DNA from: Indolivaga macrotermitis
GTDB taxonomy: Bacteria > Bacteroidota > Bacteroidia > Bacteroidales > Dysgonomonadaceae
Direction: 5' to 3'
Assembly (NCBI RefSeq): GCF_900128985.1
Contig: NZ_FQUC01000001.1
Location: forward strand, 726,998 to 790,997
DNA: 64,000 nucleotides
In this document: one piece after another, positions 23,735 through 32,461 of the stretch
Layout: every line of letters begins with the position of its first letter
Position numbering within the stretch: position 1 is the stretch's first letter
Position numbers and translations under genes: made by a program
Notes under the pieces: model-generated
The model's database searches: none
Seen by the model: only the letters and a program-made list of their open reading frames with translations
Told to the model about the DNA's origin: nothing

Positions 23735-24577
23735 CTATTCAGAGAAAAGTAATGTGCTTCTTTTTCGGGGATCGTAATTTGTATATATTATTTCCTGAAC
23801 TTCACCAGATCTAATATTATTTTTTTTGACCGGGAACTTTATTTTATACCAATCCGAGTATATTTCATCATATAGATCGCTTTCGTAACTGCTTACCATG
23901 GCCAGCCCTTCTATATGGTGTAAACGATCAGCTAACCTCCTGTGATCTTCATCGCTGAATTCAAATTTATAATCATGGAATGACTTCCTGACTTCTTTAG
24001 GATAGGGTGGGTCACCATAGAAAAAAGCTTTCGGGTGATCAATCCGGTTAATACAGTCTTCAAAGTCCATACTCATAATTTGACATTCAGATCTGAGGAC
24101 GTGAGCAACTTTATAAAGGTTGTAAATAGCATTGTTCCAACGTGAAACGGTTTCGCCTCCTTGTGAGTTTACGTGTATCTTAGCCATGTGCCAGCCTTTG
24201 TTTTTTCGTTGTCCGCCCAATCCGAAAAAGGATTGTTTCACTCTTACATAGAATCTACGGGCTTGTTCTATTTTGTCTGCAGATGGTTCCCAACAGTTAT
24301 TGTATTCCGTTTCAGAACATGGAGTTAAAAGTAAAAGCTTAACTAAATCATTTTCGTGATTTCTAAGGACCTCAAAAAAGTTGGTGACATCTTCGTTTAT
24401 CTCATTAATTGTTTTTATCACACGCCCTCTGTAATTGAGCGAAACAACGGCACTACCTCCGAATAGTTCAACCAAATGGGTAAATTTTTCAGGGAAATTA
24501 GAATATAAATAATCGAGGTACGTAAACTTACCCCCAAAATAATTGAATGCTATAATCTTACTTGAATCGTGGCTCAT
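23735..24577 (-). CDS. Dam-type DNA adenine methyltransferase
   Basis: A 280-residue D12-class N6-adenine methyltransferase. FNYFGGK at 11-17 (motif X), ELFGGS at 37-42 (motif I) and DPPY at 189-192 (motif IV) are in the expected order. It lies 2 nt from the helicase stop upstream and is followed by the repeat-rich region, so it may be part of a replication module. Probably an orphan enzyme; the recognition site cannot be read from the sequence. Confidence 0.88.
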   Translation of the reverse strand: MSHDSSKIIAFNYFGGKFTYLDYLYSNFPEKFTHLVELFGGSAVVSLNYRGRVIKTINEINEDVTNFFEVLRNHENDLVKLLLLTPCSETEYNNCWEPSADKIEQARRFYVRVKQSFFGLGGQRKNKGWHMAKIHVNSQGGETVSRWNNAIYNLYKVAHVLRSECQIMSMDFEDCINRIDHPKAFFYGDPPYPKEVRKSFHDYKFEFSDEDHRRLADRLHHIEGLAMVSSYESDLYDEIYSDWYKIKFPVKKNNIRSGEVQEIIYTNYDPRKRSTLLFSE

Positions 24578-24579
24578 AA

Positions 24580-25821
24580 TTATTCGATAAACTTTACGTG
24601 ATACCCTTTCAAAGGATTTCCATTGCCATCCCGGTATGATACTTTTGAATATCCGAGGGCTGTGAGTGCTGTACCGATTTTATTTACGGTAAAATCGCTT
24701 AGATGTTCCCGTTTTACAAGCTTTCTTAACCGGCTATGTATATCGGTAGCATTTAGATTTTCACCTTCTTCTTTCGATTCGGGAACAGTGAGATACATAA
24801 GTATGTACTTCATCGCAATAGTTTCTTCCAGGAATCGACGGTTATACGTTTGAAATTCTTCGAAGTCCGATAAACCGAAAATATAATCAAAGTCGGTTTC
24901 TTCATATAGGTTTAGAGCTTCCGCCCATAACTGATCAATGTCTACAACTTTCCTGTAGTCGTGGTTAATATCTTCAAGTTCTATTATACCAAACCGTCTG
25001 TATCCGTAACTTTCTTTAAGAAAGCCGCCTTTCTCCTGATTTCTGTTCGAAGTGAACGCTGCACATCCGATCCTGTCTTTTTCGGTCGGATATTCTTCGT
25101 GCCGGCGTTTATTCAGAATTGCTTTGTCTGACATACATTTTTTGAACTGGTCGATGTTCCGGTTATTAATCCCTTCGAATTCATCAAAATTGATAAGCAT
25201 ATAACGGGTAAAGGCATCTTCCATTTCGAATTTGCGATCATCCCGGCTTGACTTGACGTGATATTCACGAAGGGATTCAGGCATAAAGAACTCGATCAGC
25301 CATGTTTTGCCTATACCTTCCCGGCTATGGATAAATCCCAGTGCAACATCATTAGGTATATTACCCATCCAACAGGCGACACAGGCGACAAACCATTTTT
25401 TTAGAAGCTTATCGGTTCTCGATCTGTAGTATTCAGGTGTGTTATCGTCAAAGCACCGGGGTATGATATGCTTTGCTAATAAGTCTATCTGGCTTTCTCC
25501 TTTAAACTTCTTTCTGAGGTTGTCAAAATAGTCGGTGATAGGATTAAACGGCGTGATATAGTTGGGACTGCGTAATATCTTCCTTAATACTGATTCGCTG
25601 ACAGAATACCCTTCCGACTTCATGTGTAACCAAATATCATCTGATGATGGAGGAAAATTATACCGGCTTTCATCTTTGCAGCTTATCTTTATTTTGGATG
25701 GGTCGTGTGCCGGTATCCGGATATCGTAATGCTCCTGTAAAAATGAAACGATATTTTGTATTTCGTCACTGAATAAATCTTTCTGAGGTTTATTCGTTTC
25801 CAACTTATCATATTGTGCCAT
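24580..25821 (-). CDS. VirE/VapE-like primase-associated helicase
   Basis: A 413-residue ATPase of the VirE/VapE family used as replicative helicase by prophages and islands. Walker A SREGIGKT at residues 166-173, Walker B LINFDEFEG at 209-217, and an Arg finger/sensor region near GCAAFTSNRN. The N-terminal 110 residues have no primase motif. The C-terminus is a winged helix (VNKIGTALTALGYSKVSYR). Co-transcribed with the Dam gene next to an iteron-like cluster, suggesting initiation of phage replication there. Confidence 0.85.
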   Translation of the reverse strand: MAQYDKLETNKPQKDLFSDEIQNIVSFLQEHYDIRIPAHDPSKIKISCKDESRYNFPPSSDDIWLHMKSEGYSVSESVLRKILRSPNYITPFNPITDYFDNLRKKFKGESQIDLLAKHIIPRCFDDNTPEYYRSRTDKLLKKWFVACVACWMGNIPNDVALGFIHSREGIGKTWLIEFFMPESLREYHVKSSRDDRKFEMEDAFTRYMLINFDEFEGINNRNIDQFKKCMSDKAILNKRRHEEYPTEKDRIGCAAFTSNRNQEKGGFLKESYGYRRFGIIELEDINHDYRKVVDIDQLWAEALNLYEETDFDYIFGLSDFEEFQTYNRRFLEETIAMKYILMYLTVPESKEEGENLNATDIHSRLRKLVKREHLSDFTVNKIGTALTALGYSKVSYRDGNGNPLKGYHVKFIE

Positions 25822-25849
25822 AAATGATTTAGTCCCTTCCTTTTAGTTA

Positions 25850-26044
25850 TTATCTTATTTCTGATTGCCTGGCAAAACCATGTACGGAACAAAGTCTCTC
25901 ACATGATTTGGTTTTGGCTGATTCAGGATCGGTGCAATTGTAATAAATAGTTTTCGTTCTCACAGAGACACGTAAACCTTGCTTTTTACACCTGTACACT
26001 AAACAGTATATACTATTTTTGGGGTGCGTTTTTGTCTGCTTCAT
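25850..26044 (-). CDS. Small Cys-containing phage protein
   Basis: A 64-residue basic protein with five cysteines, KKQGLRVSVRTKTIYY at its core and a helical C-terminus. Overlaps the upstream gene by 32 nt. The pattern of a Lys/Arg-rich core with hydrophobic strand suggests a small nucleic-acid-binding protein, but no family is recognised. It fills the only gap between two larger early genes. Confidence 0.45.
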   Translation of the reverse strand: MKQTKTHPKNSIYCLVYRCKKQGLRVSVRTKTIYYNCTDPESAKTKSCERLCSVHGFARQSEIR

Positions 26045-26690
26045 CCAATTCTTTCATTTTATCCATTATCATTTTTGGGAGTTCTAAATCAACCCGGCGG
26101 TTATATTCTTCGAACTTCTTTCCATCTTCAAAGCCATCGGCAACGACCCCGGCAAATATCTTATTCTTGAATTCATCTTCATATTGCTTTTTGAGGGCGT
26201 CGTATTTTATGGCTATTTTATCAGCTTCTTTGTTTAGAAGACAGTGCCTTTCGTAATTATACATGGAAAAAGAATAGAGTATTTTCTGTGTTTCTAAGGC
26301 ATTGTAGAACTGAGCATATTTGCCATATTCAGCAAGTGATATTTTTTCATATATTAATTTTAAGTCTGCAATATACAGATGCTTATATTTCTTATATATC
26401 ATATATCCAACAGCCATCTCTTCCGGCAAACCTTCTTTGATGTTTAAAAATCTCTGAAGTGCACGTATCCAGTCCCGAATATAATATATCCCAGCTTCTC
26501 CATCTACCTGATCAGAATATGTAACCTGTATATCTTCTAACGTTACCCTTTTTTTCTGAATAGATTCTTGTATAGTGTTTATATTCGCGAATGTTACCAA
26601 CAGGTTGCCGGGGTTTACATCAGTCTTGAATTTCTGATAAGTTGGGTATTGTTTTCTTAATTTTTCTTGTGTTGGTGTCATAATGTTCAA
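26013..26690 (-). CDS. Phage early protein, helical, unknown
   Basis: A 225-residue helical protein. It begins MTPTQEKLRKQYPTY after three residues, so ATG 26681 is an equally good start. Long amphipathic helices throughout (KYDALKKQYEDEFKN). I recall similar conserved early proteins in Bacteroidetes prophages, without a function. ATGA overlap with the upstream ASCH-like gene. Confidence 0.6.
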   Translation of the reverse strand: MNIMTPTQEKLRKQYPTYQKFKTDVNPGNLLVTFANINTIQESIQKKRVTLEDIQVTYSDQVDGEAGIYYIRDWIRALQRFLNIKEGLPEEMAVGYMIYKKYKHLYIADLKLIYEKISLAEYGKYAQFYNALETQKILYSFSMYNYERHCLLNKEADKIAIKYDALKKQYEDEFKNKIFAGVVADGFEDGKKFEEYNRRVDLELPKMIMDKMKELDEADKNAPQK

Positions 26691-27145
26691 TATCTTAAAT
26701 CAGTCCAGTGAATAATTTTTCCGGTATAATTACCGTTAAACCAACGAAAGAAGTCATGAGTAGAATCAAAACCATCATTTCTAGCTAGTTTGACAATCTC
26801 AGAAGTACAAAGTATCCTACCATCGACAATAACATTAAAAACCCGAACGAACTCATCTACCCAGCCAGCTTTATGTTTGATTTGTACTCTATGTATCCAT
26901 CCATGTTTAGAGTCAAATTCATCAATCTCTTTAATTTCTATAGATTGTACTGAAATACAATCTAGTTCATTAAAGCAGTCATAATACTTTGTTCGGGAAC
27001 CGGTTGTAAGGTGTATTAGTTTTCCAGGTTTCCATCGGTCTGATTTGTCTTCACGGATTGAGTGAACTTTTATTTTATCATCAATTTTGTCGACAAAATC
27101 GGTATTTTCACCCCATGGGAATTTTTTACTAAAGTTGAGTATCAT
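26687..27145 (-). CDS. ASCH/PUA-like domain protein
   Basis: A 152-residue protein. KVHSIREDKSDRWKPG followed by IHLTTGSRTKYY matches the basic loop and beta barrel of ASCH-type (PUA-superfamily) domains, which bind RNA or modified nucleotides. The C-terminal FFRWFNGNYTGKIIHWTDL is characteristic of phage versions. Could act in nucleotide metabolism or regulation; family fit is moderate. Confidence 0.6.
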   Translation of the reverse strand: MILNFSKKFPWGENTDFVDKIDDKIKVHSIREDKSDRWKPGKLIHLTTGSRTKYYDCFNELDCISVQSIEIKEIDEFDSKHGWIHRVQIKHKAGWVDEFVRVFNVIVDGRILCTSEIVKLARNDGFDSTHDFFRWFNGNYTGKIIHWTDLRY

Positions 27146-27151
27146 AATTAG

Positions 27152-27373
27152 TTACTTTTCTTCGACAAATACATTTGTCGTATTAATTACTCCGGCACTG
27201 TCTTCACTTTTGCCATCCCTGATAAAAAGTTCATCATACATTAAGGCTTCATAACTAACTTTGTGCATGAAAAAACCGTAAGAATGTCCGTTATAATAAA
27301 TCAGGCATTTAACTACATCAGAGACGCCTTCTATTGGGCCAATTACATCTATTTGCAATGTTTTCTTTTCCAT
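27152..27373 (-). CDS. Small phage protein, unknown
   Basis: A 73-residue, beta-rich protein (KTLQIDVIGPIEG, VKCLIYYNGHSYGFF) between the integrase side and the ASCH-like gene, spaced 4 nt from the upstream stop. No family recognised. Confidence 0.5.
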   Translation of the reverse strand: MEKKTLQIDVIGPIEGVSDVVKCLIYYNGHSYGFFMHKVSYEALMYDELFIRDGKSEDSAGVINTTNVFVEEK

Positions 27374-27377
27374 AATA

Positions 27378-27626
27378 CTATTTGATAAAATCTTCTATTT
27401 CATATTCTGTATCCATAGCATCATTACTATCTATATTTCTACCTAGCCAATCCCATGCTGTAAGCATTTCTTGATCTTTAGATATATTCATCTTATCATC
27501 GGAAAAATTACCTTGTTCTTCTATTTTATTTAATCCATTAAATACTACGTCCGATACTTCGACATTTTCAAGACCTACTCTAAATGTCATTTTTACAGTT
27601 AATTCTTTTATTGTTTTCATATTCAT
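27378..27626 (-). CDS. Small phage protein, unknown
   Basis: An 82-residue acidic protein with an N-terminal strand pair (ELTVKMTFRVGLENVEVSDV) and an acidic C-terminal helix. Two start codons two residues apart are equally possible. Directly downstream of the integrase gene (8-nt gap), a position where excisionases can occur, but no HTH or basic patch is visible. Confidence 0.5.
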   Translation of the reverse strand: MNMKTIKELTVKMTFRVGLENVEVSDVVFNGLNKIEEQGNFSDDKMNISKDQEMLTAWDWLGRNIDSNDAMDTEYEIEDFIK

Positions 27627-27634
27627 AATGTTTT

Positions 27635-28645
27635 TTATTTAAAAATCTTATTGATAACGGCTCTTTTAGTCTTCATATCCGGATTTACATATACATTCAG
27701 AGTGATCGACACATCTGAATGTCCGAGCATTAGACTTGTAGTCTTGATATCTGCCCCAGACTCGATACAATAAGTAGCAAAGGTGTGCCGGATTCCGTGG
27801 AATTTAATCCTTGGAATACTGAGCTTATCTAACAGATTATAAAAGTAGTTCCGATACGTACGAGGTTCCGATACGTATTCATTACCAGTTATAACAAATA
27901 CTTCTTTGTTATTTAATAGTTTATCCACCTTTTTGAATATCTTTATCAAATTAGAAGATAACGGTATATCTCTGTTTGCATTAGCAGTCTTCGGATTTGA
28001 TATTATGACCATCGAATTACCTCTATTCTTATACTGCCTACCAGGTATTACCATTTCTAAGCCGTCGATATCTGCATATCGTTGCAGTTCATCTTTTGAA
28101 AAAGTATCATGGATCTCACCGTCGAAATTAACTCGTTGCATGGTCCTATTCACAGTTACCACACCTTCTTGCAGATTGATATCACTCCATCGAAGACCAC
28201 ATATTTCGCCGATTCGCATACCTGTGTGCATGGCTATAAGTATGCCTAAATTCGGGAAAGAGAAATTATCTTCAAGGTATAATTTCAACTTCTTGAAATC
28301 GGGTTTAGCAAGCACTTCTAACTTCTTATTAACATCCTTGACATTTACACGAGGGTATTTAATATAAAATTGCCCTGAATATTCAAATATGCCTTCACGC
28401 TTACCATACTTCAATACCATTTGTAAAACAATGAGGGCATCCTTTATTGTTTTCTGGGACATCTTCCCGGTACTGAGCTGTAAGTCTACCCAATCTTGAG
28501 CATCCTGGTTTGACACCTGGTTTTTATTGCCAAAATAAGGTAATATCCAGTTCTTCAAGGATAATCTGTAAATCGACAATGTAGATATCTTAATATCAAC
28601 CGAATGTTCTTTGATCCATAATTCGGATAAGTCTTTAAAATTCAT
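27635..28645 (-). CDS. int: Prophage tyrosine integrase
   Basis: A 336-residue site-specific recombinase. An N-terminal SAM-like core-binding domain covers residues 1-100. The catalytic domain has Arg144 (HTGMRIGE), Lys219 (NPKTANANRDIPL), His283 and Arg286 (FHGIRHTFA), His309 (LGHSDVS) and the nucleophile Tyr319 (NVYVNP). All active residues are present. It would integrate the phage chromosome into an att site. Unusually it sits in the middle of the early gene run, about 6 kb from the right prophage end. Confidence 0.92.
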   Translation of the reverse strand: MNFKDLSELWIKEHSVDIKISTLSIYRLSLKNWILPYFGNKNQVSNQDAQDWVDLQLSTGKMSQKTIKDALIVLQMVLKYGKREGIFEYSGQFYIKYPRVNVKDVNKKLEVLAKPDFKKLKLYLEDNFSFPNLGILIAMHTGMRIGEICGLRWSDINLQEGVVTVNRTMQRVNFDGEIHDTFSKDELQRYADIDGLEMVIPGRQYKNRGNSMVIISNPKTANANRDIPLSSNLIKIFKKVDKLLNNKEVFVITGNEYVSEPRTYRNYFYNLLDKLSIPRIKFHGIRHTFATYCIESGADIKTTSLMLGHSDVSITLNVYVNPDMKTKRAVINKIFK

Positions 28646-28652
28646 ATCAATA

Positions 28653-29258
28653 TTATTTTATGGTTACATCTGTTGCTTTTGCGACAATTTGCATTTTGCC
28701 ATCAGGATCTTTAACTATTTCGGAAAATTCAAGAGTGTCATCTGTCCTGTTCAACAGAACATACTTCATCTTTATTTCCCGGGTCAAAACATCACCATGG
28801 TATACATACCCCATGATACCCCTAATGGATAGATTTAATAGCAGTAATGGGATAGATCGGGGCGATAATTCCCAGCAATAGACCATATGTTTTGATGGTT
28901 TATGATCCCATGGGAATGTATATTTGCAGCATCTATTCCACCAGTCGGCGATGATCATACCGCCATTACCGGCAGTCGGTTCATGAATACAGCCTTCAGG
29001 ATTACCTGTAAGAAGGGAAGCCAGGCGTCCGACCTGATTAGGCGTGAAGTCTTGTTTGCCTTGCCGGCGCTGCGCTAATTCCAACTCGTATATCTCCTGA
29101 AACCAGTCATATGACATGTCTTTGTTATTCAGTAATATTAGTTCTCTAAATATCACATCTCTGACCTTTATATCTCCTTCCAGCAGCTTTGTGACAACAT
29201 CAGGAAGATCGTTGATATCCTCTATGGAGAATAGGTTGCATAGCTGATCTTTAGTCAT
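28653..29258 (-). CDS. Degenerate N6-methyltransferase-like protein
   Basis: A 201-residue protein related to HsdM-type methylases. TPNQVGRLASLLTG at 72-85, the SAM-binding motif HEPTAGNGG at 92-100, and acidic/hydrophobic motif II and III equivalents (CWELSPRSIPLLLLNL, HGDVL). The catalytic (N/D)PP(Y/F) motif that should follow HGDVL is absent: the chain continues KMKYVLLNRTDD and ends soon after. It may bind SAM without methylating DNA or be an inhibitor/decoy. It overlaps its upstream neighbour by 4 nt. Confidence 0.65.
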   Translation of the reverse strand: MTKDQLCNLFSIEDINDLPDVVTKLLEGDIKVRDVIFRELILLNNKDMSYDWFQEIYELELAQRRQGKQDFTPNQVGRLASLLTGNPEGCIHEPTAGNGGMIIADWWNRCCKYTFPWDHKPSKHMVYCWELSPRSIPLLLLNLSIRGIMGYVYHGDVLTREIKMKYVLLNRTDDTLEFSEIVKDPDGKMQIVAKATDVTIK

Positions 29259-29509
29259 ACTGGATCGTTTTTTTCTGTCAAACCGAAATTCTGGGGTATC
29301 TCTTTGAATGATAGCGATCCATTCGATACTAGTTTCAAGGCATCAATAGTAACTTTAGCACTCCCCACTATTTGAGTTGATATGCCTATTATAGCATCTG
29401 CCCGCCTGGCTTCCATCTCTATTTTCTCCGGAGTCATATCTTCGTCGTTCAATCGCTCCAGGGCCATGAACAGATGATCATTGAGGTCTGATAGCTTATT
29501 CTTTGCCAT
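29255..29509 (-). CDS. Conserved small phage protein, helical
   Basis: An 84-residue helical protein (LSDLNDHLFMALERLNDEDM then a second helix IIGISTQIVGSAKV). This type recurs beside methylase-like genes in many temperate phages, so the neighbourhood is typical. No function known. Overlaps genes on both sides. Confidence 0.6.
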   Translation of the reverse strand: MAKNKLSDLNDHLFMALERLNDEDMTPEKIEMEARRADAIIGISTQIVGSAKVTIDALKLVSNGSLSFKEIPQNFGLTEKNDPV

Positions 29510-29912
29510 TTCTTAATGATTTAAGTTTTCTTTTTATTTTTACCTGCAGCCTTTTCGTCTCCACTATTTCGGGTATCGATTCTATATCTGCATTAGTGAG
29601 ATTGTTTCTTGTTCTCAACAATTCCCGGACATAACAATTTTGCAGATTTTTCCGATGTCGTATTTTGGCATCAGTTCTCCAGCGCTTTACTTTCTCCCTA
29701 TTTTCCGGATTAGCTTGATAAGCCTTAGCGTATATCTTTTTTTCTTCAATATTATTTTGGTAATGCCTTTTTGCACGGATAAGAGAGGAGCTTTTGCCAC
29801 AAGGTTTGCAATAGTTACTTATCCTGTTTTTTGCCCGGGATTTGCTGTAGTAGCTATAGTATTCAGTTATATTCTTTGTCTGGAGACAAATAGGACATCG
29901 TTTGGTTTCCAT
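29496..29912 (-). CDS. Zinc-finger phage protein, possible HNH/endonuclease VII-like
   Basis: A 138-residue, strongly basic protein. CPICLQ at residues 6-11 and YCKPCGK at 34-40 form a CxxC-CxxC zinc site, followed by a basic helical section. This resembles the first half of endonuclease-VII-type or HNH phage nucleases, but the His-Asn catalytic part is not evident. Could be a DNA-binding protein or a nuclease remnant. Confidence 0.55.
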   Translation of the reverse strand: METKRCPICLQTKNITEYYSYYSKSRAKNRISNYCKPCGKSSSLIRAKRHYQNNIEEKKIYAKAYQANPENREKVKRWRTDAKIRHRKNLQNCYVRELLRTRNNLTNADIESIPEIVETKRLQVKIKRKLKSLRNGKE

Positions 29913-29950
29913 AAATCATATAATTTCATTACGTAAATTTGCGGTTTGGG

Positions 29951-30223
29951 TTACTTGTATTGTTTTTTCCAATCGGGAAAAGCATCACTGGGATTTACTT
30001 CTATGCCAAAATCCGCTATTCTATTGATTAAATCATCAGATAAGGTTTCATTTGGTTTAATAAATTCATATCCACTACAAGGTTGATTTTTCGCTTCCAA
30101 AGCTCTAATGTCTGAATAAGGTTTACCGACAGAAGTATAATCAGCTAAAACAACAATTTTGCTTATCTGACCTTTCGTGTAAAATATTCTTGTTTCTAAA
30201 ATATTCATATTTGTATCTATCAT
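29951..30223 (-). CDS. Small phage protein, unknown
   Basis: Up to 90 residues; ATG 30208 (MNILETRIFYTKG) gives an equally plausible 85-residue form. Mixed alpha/beta with a terminal FPDWKKQY. Adjacent genes are one base away, so it is likely co-translated. No family recognised. Confidence 0.5.
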   Translation of the reverse strand: MIDTNMNILETRIFYTKGQISKIVVLADYTSVGKPYSDIRALEAKNQPCSGYEFIKPNETLSDDLINRIADFGIEVNPSDAFPDWKKQYK

Positions 30224-30517
30224 TTATATTTCATTAATAATTCCTTTTCGTAACAAATATCTAAGTGTGTCATATATCATATTAAAGTCCAGATCTTGGA
30301 TAGTATCACAGATATAATCACTCGAAAATGAATCAATGGGCATATCTCCTTTAATTACAGATATTACATCTTGGTAGAATTTCGGAGTATCATTAAATTC
30401 TCTCAGTGTTTCAAAATCAACACAGAATCCCCAAATACGAGTGGCAATATGTCTCAACTCAGATTTACTTGGTTCTCTATTAAATCTCAATTGTTTAGAT
30501 TTTGTCATTGTATCCAT
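30224..30517 (-). CDS. Small phage protein, helical, unknown
   Basis: A 97-residue helical protein, basic at the N-terminus and acidic in the C-terminal half (SSDYICDTIQDLDF). The C-terminal YDTLRYLLRKGIINEI resembles the recognition half of a winged helix, so a regulatory role is possible. Unknown. Confidence 0.5.
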   Translation of the reverse strand: MDTMTKSKQLRFNREPSKSELRHIATRIWGFCVDFETLREFNDTPKFYQDVISVIKGDMPIDSFSSDYICDTIQDLDFNMIYDTLRYLLRKGIINEI

Positions 30518-30530
30518 TATTTATCTTTAT

Positions 30531-30857
30531 TTATAGTTTCATTTCTTTTCGCAAACGATCAACTTCGGAGTTGAATGCTATCTCAAATTCTTGTTTAGGA
30601 ATTTCTACCCAATCAGCCGGATCATCCATACATGCTATATGCATTTCTTTATAAGTAACTATATATCCGAATGGACGAAAAGTATCTTTGCTTATAAAAT
30701 CTATAAACATGTACTTATCTTTAGTGAATTTATTCTGGTAGTATTTACCAACTTTTGGCTTTAGATTTTCATATTTTGCAGCATTACGTGCAGCGACAAG
30801 TTCTCTTATTTCAGCCTGCTTTTTCTTTATATTGGTATCTAATTCTTCTACTGTCAT
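30531..30857 (-). CDS. Small phage protein, unknown
   Basis: A 108-residue protein with an N-terminal helix (ELDTNIKKKQAEIRELVAAR) and a beta domain (KYYQNKFTKDKYMFIDFI). ATGA overlap with the PAPS-reductase-like gene upstream. No recognised function. Confidence 0.55.
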   Translation of the reverse strand: MTVEELDTNIKKKQAEIRELVAARNAAKYENLKPKVGKYYQNKFTKDKYMFIDFISKDTFRPFGYIVTYKEMHIACMDDPADWVEIPKQEFEIAFNSEVDRLRKEMKL

Positions 30858-31888
30858 ATTTTCATATCCATTTTATATAATGGGTTAACATCAATCATAC
30901 AATCCAAGGCATAGTCTATTACTTCCTGTGACGTCCATCTAAATACAGGTCTTAAAACATCGGTTGCGTATTTTTTACAATATGCTAAAACCTCTTTTCG
31001 TCTATATGTATGATATTTGGGGTCTTCTTTTCCTTTCGCCAACCTAGATTTTAAATGATCGATTTTTTCTTGAATAGCTATTATTTTATCATCTTTTGAA
31101 CCTTCAATCTCATCATCTGGGAATAATTCCAATTGATGATCTATATTAGATTTTAAACCGTCAATGTATTTTTCTAGCTTTTCAAGTCTTGATGTATTAG
31201 TTTCTATTGGCTCTAAGTAATATTTGAAATAATTACATTGAGACTCCATTTTTGACCGGTTCTCACTTTCTGAGGCTCTGATTCCTTGAACTACTATAAA
31301 ATCATCCCTTACTTCATCCAGTATATAATCTATCATCGGGATAGATTTTAATTCAGATGTGCAAAAGCGTCTTTGTGAGGATGGGAACCGTCCTTTTTTT
31401 TCTGCTAAATCAATAAGACCGTCATATTTTTTTGATTTCAAGAATATGAATTTATGCCCGGTCTTTTCTTCTAAATATTTGATATAAGAATATGTTAAGT
31501 CTGATTCCCAATTAGTGTCACAAAATACTATATCTGCATTTTTATACCCATTGTTTTTCATCCATAACAAAGCGGCTACACTATCTTTTCCTCCGGAACA
31601 TGTTATTAATAGTTTCATATTTTTAAATAAGGTGCATTGAACTCCTTTAATTTCAAGTAATTCTATTTTGTTTTCCGGATTGTTGATGTCTGTTAAGGTA
31701 TCTTCGTATATGGTAAACCAGAATCCACTTGAATACTGTTTTTCGTGCGGACAATCAACTAAGTCCGCTTTGATGTGTACATGTGGTTTTGTCTCATAAT
31801 CTTTGTACACTGATCTAATCTGATATATCCGGTTTTCGTGTCCTTTCCATAAGGCTCTGAATTTTATGCCTGCTTTTAGTGGTATCAT
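30854..31888 (-). CDS. PAPS-reductase-family PP-loop protein, C-terminally short
   Basis: A 344-residue protein. Residues 1-90 are an extra beta-rich domain. From Met91 a PP-loop ATP pyrophosphatase begins, with SGGKDS at 98-103, FCTSELKSIP and VVQGIRASESENR. Relatives in phages continue past NPLYK with a Gly-Arg-Val-Gly-Cys segment and a Cys cluster; here the chain stops at NPLYKMDMKI, with the next gene overlapping the end. It may modify DNA, tRNA or a nucleotide through sulfur or adenylate chemistry. Starting at ATG 31618 would give only the PP-loop part. Confidence 0.75.
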   Translation of the reverse strand: MIPLKAGIKFRALWKGHENRIYQIRSVYKDYETKPHVHIKADLVDCPHEKQYSSGFWFTIYEDTLTDINNPENKIELLEIKGVQCTLFKNMKLLITCSGGKDSVAALLWMKNNGYKNADIVFCDTNWESDLTYSYIKYLEEKTGHKFIFLKSKKYDGLIDLAEKKGRFPSSQRRFCTSELKSIPMIDYILDEVRDDFIVVQGIRASESENRSKMESQCNYFKYYLEPIETNTSRLEKLEKYIDGLKSNIDHQLELFPDDEIEGSKDDKIIAIQEKIDHLKSRLAKGKEDPKYHTYRRKEVLAYCKKYATDVLRPVFRWTSQEVIDYALDCMIDVNPLYKMDMKI

Positions 31889-31912
31889 AATCAGTTATAT
31901 TTGGAAGTGTTT

Positions 31913-32110
31913 TTATTCTTTAAAAGCTTCCATCAGATGAATAGCATATTCTTTCATAACACGTATACTTATAAGAGTAAACGGACTGAAAAATATCGCG
32001 ATTAAAAGTCCGATAACTTTACTTATCAGTATAAGTAATTCCATCAATAAGGTTAAACCGATAACGAATAAAACCTTTACAAGTATCCAAACTGTACTCA
32101 AATATTTCAT
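31913..32110 (-). CDS. Small phage membrane protein
   Basis: A 65-residue protein with two long hydrophobic segments (about 5-25 and 27-48) and a short cytoplasmic helix. Lies early in the lytic gene run. Could alter the host membrane, for instance to exclude superinfecting phage; no evidence beyond topology. Confidence 0.55.
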   Translation of the reverse strand: MKYLSTVWILVKVLFVIGLTLLMELLILISKVIGLLIAIFFSPFTLISIRVMKEYAIHLMEAFKE

Positions 32111-32118
32111 GGCTTATT

Positions 32119-32451
32119 TTAATCTATGGTTAATTGTGATTCGTCAAATTCATAGCCTGTTACTTCCTTGAGAGTAATGCCGATACTACCGTCCAGACGT
32201 CCAAATCCTTCATTGTTGTTGAAAGCGTCTATAACTCCGAACTCATTATAATTATTGAAGGTTGCTTGTTTTATGGCTTCCAGTGCATATTTTTTCATAA
32301 CTTCATCTACCGGATCTGCATCTTTATCGTAATTCCAACAGAAAAAGGTTAAAGTTTCATTTGCTAGTTCAGCTGTGAAAATGTCTGTATCTACTTCAAA
32401 TGAAACTGTTGCTTCTCCGAAGCCATATTCATAATTATATCGTTTTATCAT
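32119..32451 (-). CDS. DUF2528-family protein
   Basis: A 110-residue protein matching the layout I recall for DUF2528: a beta start (NYEYGFGEATVSFEVDTD), then FFCWNYDKDADPVDEVMKKYALEAI, and a C-terminal ITLKEVTGYEFDESQL. The family is found in Bacteroidetes phages and conjugative elements without known activity. Part of the early operon. Confidence 0.7.
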   Translation of the reverse strand: MIKRYNYEYGFGEATVSFEVDTDIFTAELANETLTFFCWNYDKDADPVDEVMKKYALEAIKQATFNNYNEFGVIDAFNNNEGFGRLDGSIGITLKEVTGYEFDESQLTID

Positions 32452-32461
32452 GACTGCTGAT

